Assembly: GCA_958295825.1 (NCBI GenBank)
Contig: OY282375.1
Location: 3,891,489-3,955,488, forward strand
DNA from: an uncultured Candidatus Entotheonella sp.
Lineage (GTDB): Bacteria > Tectomicrobia > Entotheonellia > Entotheonellales > Entotheonellaceae
DNA length: 64,000 nucleotides
Direction: 5' to 3'
In this document: in pieces, positions 45,637 to 54,002 of the stretch
Layout of the letters: each line of letters opens with the position of its first letter
How positions within the stretch are numbered: the first letter of the stretch is position 1
Position numbers and translations under genes: made by a program
The notes under the pieces: generated by a model
The model's database searches: none
The model's input: the letters and a program-made list of their open reading frames with translations, nothing else
What the model was told of the DNA's origin: nothing

Positions 45637-46500
45637 ATGGTGTTGGCCAAGGTGCTCAGCAGCACCCTGTTGGGCGTTGACGCCCATCGCGTTGAGGTGG
45701 AGGTCGATCTGGCCAACGGCCTGCCGATGTTCACCACGGTGGGGCTGCCCGACGCCTCCGTGCGCGAGAGCCGCGACCGCGTTAAGGCGGCTATGGCCAA
45801 CTGTGGCTTTCCCTTCCCGCTGCGGCGCATCACCGTGAATCTGGCCCCGGCGCATCTGCGCAAGGCGGGCACGGCCTTTGACCTGCCGATTGCCCTGGGT
45901 GTGCTGCAGGCGGCAGGGTATATCCAGTCCGGGATGCTCGCTCGCTATCAGGTCGTGGGTGAGTTGTCGCTCGATGGTCGTGTCAAGGCCGTCGCCGGCG
46001 CCCTGCCGATGGCGGTCGGGGCGTTGGAATCGGGCGTGGACGGTATGGTGGTACCGCTTGAGAACGCCGCCGAGGCGGCGGTGGTCGAAGCCGTGCCGGT
46101 GTTCGGGGTCGAGACCCTGGCGCAGGCGATCGGCTTCTTCAACGGTACCGAGTCCCTGCTCCGTACGGTCAGCGAGGTGAACGCCCTGTTCGAGAAAAAG
46201 GCGGTTTATGCGGAGGATCTGGCCGACGTCAAAGGCCAGCAGCACGTCAAGCGCGCCCTGGAAGTCGCCGCTGCCGGTGCCCATAACATGCTTTTGATCG
46301 GCCCACCCGGCTCCGGCAAATCGTTGATGGCGCGCCGCCTGCCCTCCATCTTGCCCGACATGGAACTGACGGAGGCGATCGAGACCTCGAAGATCCACAG
46401 CATCGCCGGCCTGCTGTACCGCGATCAGGCCCTCGTCGCCACCCGTCCCTTCCGTTCCCCCCACCACTCGACATCCGATGCGGGGTTGATCGGCGGCGGC
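45637..46500 (+). pseudogene. comM: ComM/YifB Mg-chelatase-like ATPase, interrupted after codon 288
   Basis: The reading frame starts at ATG 45637 (MVLAKVLSSTLLGV) and follows ComM through LPDASVRESRDRVKAAM, the Walker A GPPGSGKSLMARR and SPHHSTSDAGLIGGG. Intact ComM is about 500 residues and continues with the Walker B and arginine-finger parts, which are missing. Here the frame crosses into unrelated sequence at 46,501 and stops at 46,602 after 34 foreign codons. ComM is a hexameric helicase for branch migration in natural transformation, and it is destroyed here. The break matches insertion of an element; the 3-prime half of comM does not occur elsewhere in the window. Confidence 0.85.
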
Positions 46501-46549
46501 TGTCAGGAGTTAAAAATAGCTGCCACTAACCTACAAATAGCTGCCACTA
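46501..46549. mobile_element. Candidate end of a Tn7-like transposon
   Basis: Sequence directly after the break begins TGTCAGG and contains the 15-mer AAATAGCTGCCACTA twice (46514-46528 and 46535-46549), 21 bp apart. Tn7-type ends begin with TGT and carry TnsB-binding repeats of about 22 bp. Together with the comM insertion point and a TnsE-like gene just inside, this is best read as one terminus. The five bases before TGT are GCGGC, the expected place of a 5-bp target duplication. The other end is not in the window. Confidence 0.6.
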
Positions 46550-46589
46550 GTCGTCGTGTAACAACAACTGGCAAGTTCTCCTCATCCTC

Positions 46590-48404
46590 ATGGCCCTTGT
46601 AGAAATCCCCGGGGTCCCGCATGGTCTCCATACCGTGTGCTGGTATCACGAGTTGCAGATGAATGAGCAAGATCGTTACTTGCCTCATGTGAACGTCGTC
46701 CTGCGTTCTCAATCCCATGTGTACTCCAAGCCGTATTTCCATGAGATACCTGTCGCCATTACGTATCTGGGACAAGTTCGTATCGGGTATATGGTTTCAG
46801 GTGATGGCAATCATGGTTTTGTTGATGGAACGCATCCTATTTCAAAGGAGCAGTTTGCCGTTGATTTTACCCGTGACTCTTGGGAGTTCGGGGAGGCGGG
46901 CGACTTGGGGCATCTTCTTTTCGATATTTCGTGGCTGAGTGGCTTTGAACCTCGCGGTCCGATGCTCGTCTTTCCACTCGAGAATGGTTGTTCTCTCTGG
47001 ATACCTTCTACCGAGTTCTTCAGTCGTTGTTATGGCCGTTCCCAGGAAATCAAGCGGATATTGTCGCTTTACCCGTGGATGGAGGCTGAAAAGCGGCTCT
47101 TTGGTTCCGGCGTCATGCCTGCAGCGCCTCACGGTCGGACCATCAGGCTGAAACGTTCTTTTGTTAAAGACGACGTGGTCTTTCTCTCCCACGTGTGGCA
47201 TGACGAGTACACGAAGAATTGCGCCAAGTGGATTTATGCTCAGCTTGAAAGCATTTTTCCCAGGAGGGTGCCTCGTTCGCAGCCATGGCTGCCATGGAAG
47301 AGTTTCTTCAGGGTTCGTCCGTGGTTCGAGGGGCCTGCCGAGCTGCTTGTCCGGGGATTCTGGATCGGCGATGCGAGGGACAAGAAGTTTCTGGCCCTGC
47401 GCGTTGATGGATGTACGGAACCGCGAGATAAGCAAGATAAGCCTATCTACTATGTACGCAATTACGCGAAGGGTGCTTCGTCTGGCGCTGCGGCTACGGC
47501 TACAGGTGGCAAAATTGCGCCTTTCAAGAAACGCAGGAAGCCCGAGGACGTTCGTCGTCTTACGCACAGCGTCGAGCCTGACCGGGGTTCTTCGTCCATT
47601 CAGCTTGACGACCCGCTCTTTGAGATTATCGGTGGACGCCAGGTCGTGAAAGAAATGAAGAGAGGCGGTCGGAAAACGGCCATCCGGCTTCTTCCAGAGA
47701 AAGGTGACGGGTCTGTTCTATATTCTGCCTCGGAACCGCATTCGACGGGCAAGGGCGTTGACGGGGTTTCCTTTGCAGCGCCGGTTTATCAACCGATGGG
47801 AAATGTCCTGCTTGACATGTGGAAAACGTTGCTGCATCTGCAGGAAAAGCATCCCGACTTGGTCAGCTCGGTGGCGTGGGTTGCTGAGGAGGACTCACGC
47901 TTTTATTATCGGGAGGAAGAGCCGCCCGAATTGATTCTCCTGGCGCCGTTCAGTTCGGAAGAGGATGGCGAACTTTATCGGCTTGACACTCGCATTCGGA
48001 ACTGGCCGTGGCTGGACATCAATGACCCTCAGCGGGGGCGAAGAGGCTTGCTTGTCATGCGTTGTCTGGTTCGGAGACACCCGGTTTACTTTGTCGAAGT
48101 CCAGCGGCGGCCTGAAATGCAGGACAATTTCTCTGGGATGGTGTTCAGGCTGAGCCGCGAAAGGTCTCTTGGTTGGTGGTTGGAAGAGATTTGCTTCAGA
48201 GTTCGTCATGACAAGGGTGTCTTTGCCAAGCTGTTGTGTTCGGCGTGTCCTGGTGTAGCTCGGAATTTCATTCATTTCAGGCCGCCGCCGGGCACGTTTC
48301 TGTATGAGGCGGCGGTTGTCAATGCACTGAGCAAGGTTGGTCTGTCTTTGCCAAGGCAGTCGGCCCTGGAAGGAATAGGAGAGGAGAACTTGTCGCTTTT
48401 CTGA
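46590..48404 (+). CDS. TnsE-like transposon protein (tentative)
   Basis: 604 residues, lower GC than the core genome. No certain family. The C-terminal block from about 480 (LLVMRCLVRRHPVYFVEVQR, then DNFSGMVFRLSRERSLGWWL and EEICFRVRHDKG) resembles the C-terminal DNA-binding domain of Tn7 TnsE in order and character, and a central low-complexity Ser/Lys region separates it from a helical N-terminal half, as in TnsE. It lies directly inside a Tn7-like end. TnsE directs transposition to replicating DNA. No tnsA, tnsB, tnsC or tnsD was found. It could be another accessory protein; confirmation needs a profile search. Confidence 0.5.
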   Translation: MALVEIPGVPHGLHTVCWYHELQMNEQDRYLPHVNVVLRSQSHVYSKPYFHEIPVAITYLGQVRIGYMVSGDGNHGFVDGTHPISKEQFAVDFTRDSWEFGEAGDLGHLLFDISWLSGFEPRGPMLVFPLENGCSLWIPSTEFFSRCYGRSQEIKRILSLYPWMEAEKRLFGSGVMPAAPHGRTIRLKRSFVKDDVVFLSHVWHDEYTKNCAKWIYAQLESIFPRRVPRSQPWLPWKSFFRVRPWFEGPAELLVRGFWIGDARDKKFLALRVDGCTEPRDKQDKPIYYVRNYAKGASSGAAATATGGKIAPFKKRRKPEDVRRLTHSVEPDRGSSSIQLDDPLFEIIGGRQVVKEMKRGGRKTAIRLLPEKGDGSVLYSASEPHSTGKGVDGVSFAAPVYQPMGNVLLDMWKTLLHLQEKHPDLVSSVAWVAEEDSRFYYREEEPPELILLAPFSSEEDGELYRLDTRIRNWPWLDINDPQRGRRGLLVMRCLVRRHPVYFVEVQRRPEMQDNFSGMVFRLSRERSLGWWLEEICFRVRHDKGVFAKLLCSACPGVARNFIHFRPPPGTFLYEAAVVNALSKVGLSLPRQSALEGIGEENLSLF

Positions 48405-48475
48405 TGCGCTGAGCGGAGGTTAGGAGATTCGGCATCTGCGGCTCCGAAGAACCGCAATTCTGATTTTCGAATCTT

Positions 48476-48610
48476 TCAAATCAAAGCATCGCCGTCTAGT
48501 TGTTCGGCAATGCCAAGCAAATCTGCGGCGCTGGAGAATAGGCAGCTGCCATTGCGATTGAAGCCATCTTCCGCAAACCAGGCGTGAAAATCAAGAACGC
48601 CTGCATGCGC
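48476..48610 (-). pseudogene. Possible 3-prime fragment of an unknown gene
   Basis: Minus-strand frame encodes LDFHAWFAEDGFNRNGSCLF and SSAADLLGIAEQLDGDALI before a stop. It reads like the end of a real small protein with no start codon and no homologue recognised. It lies between the TnsE-like gene and the hairpin at 48692. Confidence 0.3.
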
Positions 48611-48691
48611 AGTTGTGGTCAGAGCACGGCGGGTGGCGGGTCTGACCTGCCTGCAACGCCTGCCTACAGTCAAGTAGAGGCAGAGAGGCAG

Positions 48692-48742
48692 GCGCCGAGG
48701 GCTTTTCGTCTCGCTTAGCGGATGACGAAAAGCCCTCGGCGC
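48692..48742. repeat. Perfect 19-bp inverted repeat
   Basis: GCGCCGAGGGCTTTTCGTC (48692-48710) and its exact complement (48724-48742) flank a 13-base loop. The stem has no mismatch. It has no T-run on either side, so a simple terminator is less likely than a mobile-element end pair, an attenuator or a folded RNA. It lies about 60 bp before the thermonuclease gene. Confidence 0.85.
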
Positions 48743-48800
48743 TTCGCACGTTCTGGATGGTCGGAATCTGACGTGCTTGTCTGCTTGAAGGAGGCGTGAC

Positions 48801-49508
48801 GTGAAGCTTTTCGTTTCGTTGTTCTGGGTGCTGTCGCTTCTGCCGCTGTCCATGACGGCGCAGGCGGGGACCCTGATTGGCGACGTGAAGGTTGTTGATG
48901 GCGACACGCTGGCGTTCGAGGGACTCGGCGTTACGGTCCGGCTTGACGGTATTGACGCGCCGGAACGCCGGCAGGCGTGCGAAACAGCCGAGGGCGAACC
49001 CTACGAGTGCGGTCGCGCGGCAACGCAGGCGCTGCAGGAGAAGATCGGCGGTAAGCCGGTGCGCTGCGCGGGCGACGAGCGCGACCGCTACGAGCGCCTG
49101 CTTGCGACGTGTTTCACGCCGAATGGCGCAGACCTGAACGGTTGGCTGGTGGAGCAGGGGCATGCGTTAGCCTACCGGCGCTATTCCGAGCGGTACGTTC
49201 CGCAGGAAGAAACAGCGCGTGAGGGCAGGCGCGGGGTATGGGCAGGCCGTTTCGTCAAGCCGTGGGATTGGCGGCGCGGCGAGCGGTTGGAAGCGGATGC
49301 GTCGCCTGATGGCGTGTCTGGCGCGGCGGAAGCTGAGTCTGCGGGCGATGCGAGCGAAGTCGATGCTTTGGCCTTGTACGACGACAACGGCAATGGGCGG
49401 ATTACGTGCAAGGAAGCCAGGGCGCATGGCATTGCGCCGGTTTCGCGGGAGCATCCGGCTTACCCGTACATGCGGGATGCGGACAGCGATGGCGTGGTGT
49501 GCGAGTGA
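48801..49508 (+). CDS. Secreted thermonuclease family protein with excalibur-like C-terminus
   Basis: 235 residues. Signal peptide 1-22 (ends AQAG). Staphylococcal-nuclease fold: VVDGDTLAFEG, the catalytic Arg in VRLDGIDAPERRQ, GRAATQALQE, DRYERLLATCF with Glu and Arg, and REGRRGVWAGRF. The last 45 residues (ALYDDNGNGRITCKEARAHG and YPYMRDADSDGVVCE) have the DxDxDGxxCE pattern of excalibur calcium-binding domains. It likely degrades extracellular nucleic acids. GGAGG lies upstream of ATG. Confidence 0.86.
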   Translation: MKLFVSLFWVLSLLPLSMTAQAGTLIGDVKVVDGDTLAFEGLGVTVRLDGIDAPERRQACETAEGEPYECGRAATQALQEKIGGKPVRCAGDERDRYERLLATCFTPNGADLNGWLVEQGHALAYRRYSERYVPQEETAREGRRGVWAGRFVKPWDWRRGERLEADASPDGVSGAAEAESAGDASEVDALALYDDNGNGRITCKEARAHGIAPVSREHPAYPYMRDADSDGVVCE

Positions 49509-49575
49509 GTAGGAAGGAGTTCCGGGGGCTGAAAGAGGACACAGGGATAAGCGACTTGTCCTGCCCGTTACGGGT

Positions 49576-49884
49576 TCAAGGGTCGCTGCAATTGACGGCG
49601 ACGTGGTCTCTGGGGCAGTCGATTTCCCACTCGTCGTAAGGCCAGCCGTAGGACTTGTCGCCGTAGCAGCGGCCGGGGCCGATGGGGTTGTCGAAGGACA
49701 GGTCGTCGTCGAAGTCCACGAGCAGGCGGTGTTCGAGGGCGTGTTCCAGTTTGCTCAATTCGTAGCCGGAAAGTCGTCTGCCGGGCGCTACGTCGTAGCA
49801 CAAAGGGGCCGTATGGTCGTGATGGGCGGTTTCGCAGCCGCTCAGGACCGTGATCAGGAACAGGCAGAGTGTCGTGTGTTTCAT
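49576..49884 (-). CDS. Hypothetical lipoprotein
   Basis: 102 residues with a lipobox LSGC at the end of a hydrophobic signal, so an outer-membrane or periplasmic lipoprotein of about 85 mature residues. Four cysteines remain besides the lipidated one. No family recognised. It is convergent with the thermonuclease gene; codon use is ordinary. Confidence 0.6.
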   Translation of the reverse strand: MKHTTLCLFLITVLSGCETAHHDHTAPLCYDVAPGRRLSGYELSKLEHALEHRLLVDFDDDLSFDNPIGPGRCYGDKSYGWPYDEWEIDCPRDHVAVNCSDP

Positions 49885-49935
49885 GGGGATTGCTTTGATA
49901 TGGATTTTTGATGTTACTTCTGGAGGGAATAATTC

Positions 49936-51669
49936 ATGAGCGAAGTCCCCACCCGAAACGAGATCCTGACGGCTTCGTCGGAAAGAGGATTACTGGCTTA
50001 CCTGTTCGACGTTGCTGCAACACCCTTGTATCAGGAATCAGAGGAGTTTCTCGCAACGGTTGCTAAACTGGTTGGATCAGGCAAAAGTACCTTGTTTGCG
50101 GAAAGGGACTGGGCATTCCTGAATGGGATGAAGGGTCCAGACTTTTTTCTTGGTATGGTTCTGCTTTATAAACTGATACCACTCCTTGATGTTGGACACC
50201 GCGACATGATGCAGTTCGTCGCCACACTCGTTCATCTCGGTGGAGAAGACCGTGCGGCGACATGGCCCAATGCAGCATTTCGTACATGGTGTGGTGGTGA
50301 TTCAGTTAGGGTCAAGGCGGTGCTCGATGATGCTCGAGCTGGCGATAGCCTGGCGATTAAGCATCTCTGTTTTGCCTTGGAAGCCGGAGCGGAGAGCACG
50401 GATGCACTGATGTTTCTCAACGAGGAACAAGAACCTGAAGCGCAGATGAGTGCAGCCACGGCCCTTGGCAGGATGACACTTGACGCTGAGAGCGCAGCGA
50501 GCGCAGTGCGCTCGCTCTCGGAAGTTTCAATTATAACTCATGACGTGGGTGTTCAACACAGTGCTCTCTTGTCCTGCTTTGCGATACTTGAACAGAACAC
50601 AAAGCTTTTACGTATAGATGCGAGGCGCGCCCTTGACAAAGTCCTTGACGATAGCTCCGCGGAGGCGCTTAACGCACTTTCCGCCCTGATCCAGAGGCAT
50701 GGTAAGAGCCTCTCTGAAGACGAAATATCCCTTATCTTGAATGCTCTGAAACTCGTTGGTCCAGAGGACCGTGGAATCCTCAAACGAATCGACTCTGCCA
50801 CTTCAGATCTCGTCAGTGCGGGGCATTTCGACGCGTTGTCTGACCTTGTAGCAGAATTGATTCGGAGGTCGCGGGGAAAGGTTGAGATCAACGACTTTTC
50901 GATTTTTCGTAAAGAGTTTGTCGTTGGTGATAGTCGGCGTTTTGGCAGGTTTGTTGTCAATTGTCTTCTGGAAGGTAATCTATATCTTTGCACAAGTCTG
51001 GCCGAGCAGCTTAACGCAGCTGGCGGTCAACTGCTGACGCTTGATATACAGCCCGACGACATTCCCGCGGATTCGGAAGACCAACTCTTTGTTTGCCGAA
51101 AAGCTGTAGGGTTTTTGTTTGACACGCCCGTCACTGCCGCTTCAGTACTCGTCGCAATTCTACGTTATGGAGATGAGTGCATTGCCGGAAAAGTATGCGT
51201 CCTTCTTTATAATCCGCTGCTGATTAGCTTCGCTGGTGAATTACGTCGCTACCTTGAAGAGATTGTTGAACAAAACTCCGAGTCTGGCACTGTAAGAATC
51301 AAAGAGATATTGACTCAGAAACAGCGGTACATTGATGGCGTTGATGGTATCGAAACTCTGGTTGAACTCCAACCAAGCGAGAGCCATCGCCAGATTGAGC
51401 ACGTTCGTTTAAGTCGGCAAGCGTCTCGAGCTATGGAAGAAAGTATGGAAAGTTCAATCTTTTATCATCTTGCGACGACGCAATATCTCCTCTACGGTGA
51501 AACATCCTCCTTCTATATGAAAGGTCTCGACGGAGAAAGACGTCAAGTCAACATGGAAATGAAGCCATATTCAGTTTCGCTTGAATACCCGCAATTGGCT
51601 ATTTTCGATCCTGAAGGGCTTCAGGAAGCTCTCTGGCAGTTCAAGTATGAGCAGAGGGTAAATCGGTGA
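49936..51669 (+). CDS. Helical-repeat protein, first gene of an unknown two-gene module
   Basis: 577 residues, GGAGGG eight bases before the ATG, lower GC than the core. Sequence is mostly amphipathic helices with repeated leucine/alanine spacing (SALLSCFAILEQNTKLLRID, SAEALNALSALIQRHGK), suggesting HEAT- or ARM-like repeats, and no catalytic motif. The stop overlaps the GTG start of the next gene (GTGA), so the products are made in a fixed ratio and probably form a complex. No known defence protein was recognised. Its position between an ATPase system and a transposon remnant suggests a defence role. Confidence 0.75.
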   Translation: MSEVPTRNEILTASSERGLLAYLFDVAATPLYQESEEFLATVAKLVGSGKSTLFAERDWAFLNGMKGPDFFLGMVLLYKLIPLLDVGHRDMMQFVATLVHLGGEDRAATWPNAAFRTWCGGDSVRVKAVLDDARAGDSLAIKHLCFALEAGAESTDALMFLNEEQEPEAQMSAATALGRMTLDAESAASAVRSLSEVSIITHDVGVQHSALLSCFAILEQNTKLLRIDARRALDKVLDDSSAEALNALSALIQRHGKSLSEDEISLILNALKLVGPEDRGILKRIDSATSDLVSAGHFDALSDLVAELIRRSRGKVEINDFSIFRKEFVVGDSRRFGRFVVNCLLEGNLYLCTSLAEQLNAAGGQLLTLDIQPDDIPADSEDQLFVCRKAVGFLFDTPVTAASVLVAILRYGDECIAGKVCVLLYNPLLISFAGELRRYLEEIVEQNSESGTVRIKEILTQKQRYIDGVDGIETLVELQPSESHRQIEHVRLSRQASRAMEESMESSIFYHLATTQYLLYGETSSFYMKGLDGERRQVNMEMKPYSVSLEYPQLAIFDPEGLQEALWQFKYEQRVNR

Positions 51670-53411
51670 AGCTGATCCTCCGTCAATACCTTGCAGACCT
51701 TCGTGAACGCGGCGAACTTGATGCCATTCTACCCGACCTCTTGAGCGAGATTGGGTTTAACGTTTTGTCCAGACCGAGCCGCGGAACGCGTCAAGCTGGA
51801 GTCGATGTCGCCGCAATTGGACCTGACGAGGATGACGGCGAAAAACGGCGGAAGCTGTTTCTGTTTACGATCAAGTCCGGCAATCTTCGACGGAAAAATT
51901 GGGATGATGGTTCTCCACAAGCGGTTCGACCGTCGCTGAACGAGATCCGCGACGAATACATTCATTCCCGCGTTCCACAACAATATCAGAGCCTTGATAT
52001 AGCTATCTGCCTGTGTATAGGCGGGGAGATAAAGGAAGACGTGCGAGCTCTATGGAAAGGATACATTGAGGAAAACCGCAGCGACAAAATCAGTTTTCGT
52101 GAATGGAACGGCGATAAACTTGCAGAGCTTTTGTTATCAGGAGTACTGAAGGAAGAGATCCTTGAAACCCGATTGCAGACACATTTTCGAAAGTCGATCG
52201 CGATGGTTGATCATCCCGACGTGGCGTATCGTTTCTTTACGCTCTTGATACAAGGTCTTCTGGAAGACGACGTAAACAAGCGGGGGCGGAGTCGAATTAC
52301 GAAGCTTCGTCAGGTGTATATCTGCCTCTGGGTTCTCTTCGTCTGGGCGCGTGATGCGGGCAACCTTGAAGCGCCATTGCGAGCCAGTGAATATGCGCTT
52401 CTTCATATATGGAACGAATGCCGCTCGATGTTTGGAGAGCAAACGAAAGAACAGAAAGAACGAGCTATTCGCATCGGCATTCTCAAACAGACCATCGGGT
52501 TACATCTTCTCATTGCTGACGGGCTGGTGATGAAGAAGCTGGGGACCTATGCTGAGAAGCCTTTTGCGCTTTCCATGGCAGTCGCGTCGCATTCTTCGGT
52601 TGATGTTAATCTTGCGCTTTTTGAGCAGTTCGGCAGGCTTAGCCTTTACGGGCTTTGGCAGCATTGGGGGGCTTGTTTGGCTCAGGCTGATGATAATGAA
52701 GTGGATGCTACTGAGTTTTGCAGAGGTCGAAATCGGTTGCTCGAAATGGCTGTTGCGATGATTAACAATAACCCGGCTCTCAAATCGCCGATACGCGATG
52801 ACTTTGCCATTGAGATTGCGTTGTTCATGCTCCTTGCCCAAGTCTGTGGCACCGTCGATGCCGTTTCTGGATATTTGGAGCAGATGGCTTACCGCTTGAA
52901 GTTCTCGATTGAGCGGCGTACCGCCTATCCGGTTCCATCGACGGGCTATAACGATCTTGTTGGTCATCCAGCGAATCGATCGGATGAGTATTTCAAGCAG
53001 CATACGCGCGGCAGCGTGCTCTACCCGTTACTGGTCGCTTGGCTTGACAGGCTTAATTTGCGAGGCGCAAGAGATGCCCTCGCAGCTTGTATTGAGAAAA
53101 ACTTATCCCACACGACCCAGCAGGTCTGGGTGCCTAATGGTAATACAGATGAGAGACTCTGGGTCGGTAGAAGGGACCATGGTGTGGCGATTCCAGACTT
53201 GCCGATTTGTGAAGGGCCGTCGCGCTACGCCGAACTTCTGGATAGGGTCATCGCTGACCATACTGCGTTCAACGACCTCTCAACGACAAAATACGAGTTG
53301 TTCGCACCGATTTTTCTGATGGCATGTCGGCACTTTCGCATGCCGATACCACCACATCTTTGGTTCCTTGAAGTTCCAGACTCTAGTTCCGCAGAAGAAC
53401 TTGGACAATGA
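51666..53411 (+). CDS. PD-(D/E)XK-like protein, second gene of an unknown two-gene module
   Basis: 581 residues, GTG start overlapping the previous stop. Residues 1-130 resemble a restriction-endonuclease-like fold: an N-terminal helix, AGVDVAAIG with Asp47, and LFLFTIKSGN with Lys70 as a possible D..xxK pair, though the usual Glu/Gln is Thr68. SLDIAICLCIGGEIKEDVRA and FREWNGDKLAELLLSG continue the fold as in nuclease effector domains of other defence proteins. The remaining 440 residues are largely helical, with unusual WxxxW-rich segments. Together with gene 49936 it may be a two-component anti-phage nuclease. No known system was recognised. Confidence 0.75.
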   Translation: MKLILRQYLADLRERGELDAILPDLLSEIGFNVLSRPSRGTRQAGVDVAAIGPDEDDGEKRRKLFLFTIKSGNLRRKNWDDGSPQAVRPSLNEIRDEYIHSRVPQQYQSLDIAICLCIGGEIKEDVRALWKGYIEENRSDKISFREWNGDKLAELLLSGVLKEEILETRLQTHFRKSIAMVDHPDVAYRFFTLLIQGLLEDDVNKRGRSRITKLRQVYICLWVLFVWARDAGNLEAPLRASEYALLHIWNECRSMFGEQTKEQKERAIRIGILKQTIGLHLLIADGLVMKKLGTYAEKPFALSMAVASHSSVDVNLALFEQFGRLSLYGLWQHWGACLAQADDNEVDATEFCRGRNRLLEMAVAMINNNPALKSPIRDDFAIEIALFMLLAQVCGTVDAVSGYLEQMAYRLKFSIERRTAYPVPSTGYNDLVGHPANRSDEYFKQHTRGSVLYPLLVAWLDRLNLRGARDALAACIEKNLSHTTQQVWVPNGNTDERLWVGRRDHGVAIPDLPICEGPSRYAELLDRVIADHTAFNDLSTTKYELFAPIFLMACRHFRMPIPPHLWFLEVPDSSSAEELGQ

Positions 53412-53436
53412 CTTGGTATTTGGCTCTGAGCGGCTT

Positions 53437-53483
53437 TGCACAAAAAGTCAGAGTCCTGCACAAAAAGTCGGTCGCTGACCGAC
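53437..53483. repeat. Direct repeat and hairpin after the two-gene module
   Basis: TGCACAAAAAGTC occurs at 53437-53449 and 53457-53469, 20 bp apart, and GTCGGTC-GCT-GACCGAC forms a perfect 7-bp hairpin at 53467-53483. They sit 25-70 bp after the stop and just before a decayed IS. They could be remnants of the IS terminal repeats. Confidence 0.6.
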
Positions 53484-53564
53484 CGGAAGCAAGGTGTTCA
53501 GGTGGGCTGAAATTTCTACATTTTTGTTGTGCTGTAGGTTGAACGCGGATTTGCCTGGTAAGGG

Positions 53565-53868
53565 TCAAATCTTGAGATGGGTGCTGTCGATCATGACCGT
53601 CGCGGTAGCGGCGTTTTCGGCAGCTAGGGCTTGGAAGATGCGGTCGAACACCCCGGCCCTGCTCCAGCGCGCGAAGCGGTTGTAGAGGATCTTGTGGGGT
53701 CCGTAACAGGCGAGCGCGTCGCGCTACCTCAGCCTATATCGGATGACATGGATGATACCTGATGACCTTTTGGTTATCGGCTCGCGGGACGCTACGCACC
53801 TTGCCTGGGCAGCAGGGGTTGAAGTCGGGCAAGGTGCGTGTGGATAGCCAGAAGTCGTGTTCGGGCAT
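53565..53868 (-). pseudogene. Decayed IS5-family transposase
   Basis: Three minus-strand pieces read as a DDE transposase N-terminal half: from ATG 53868 the start MPEHDFWLS and later KVRSVPRADNQKVI; after a frameshift GIIHVIRYRLR, a stop, then RDALACYGPHKILYNRFARW and SRAGVFDRIFQALAAENAA, ending MIDSTHLK with the first catalytic Asp. The second half with the remaining catalytic residues is absent. It is inactive. It fills most of the 591-bp gap between the two-gene module and the ATPase pair. Confidence 0.8.
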
Positions 53869-54002
53869 GAGGAACCTCCTGATGGAGTCAGAGTCTTGAA
53901 TCCTACATGCCCAGGGATAAACTTTTTATAGGTCCTGAGCCTAGATGCGCTGGTTGGCTGGGCCGTTACGAAATTTGTTCTGGATGTTATTTGGCTTGGA
54001 CT

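Noticed and set aside
46514..46549. Two 15-mers with 21-bp spacing as a CRISPR array
   Set aside because: Two copies with a six-base gap cannot be repeat-spacer units; TnsB-like sites fit the position better.
53437..53469. TGCACAAAAAGTC pair as CRISPR or iteron
   Set aside because: Only two copies, seven bases apart, beside a decayed IS; no array or origin features.
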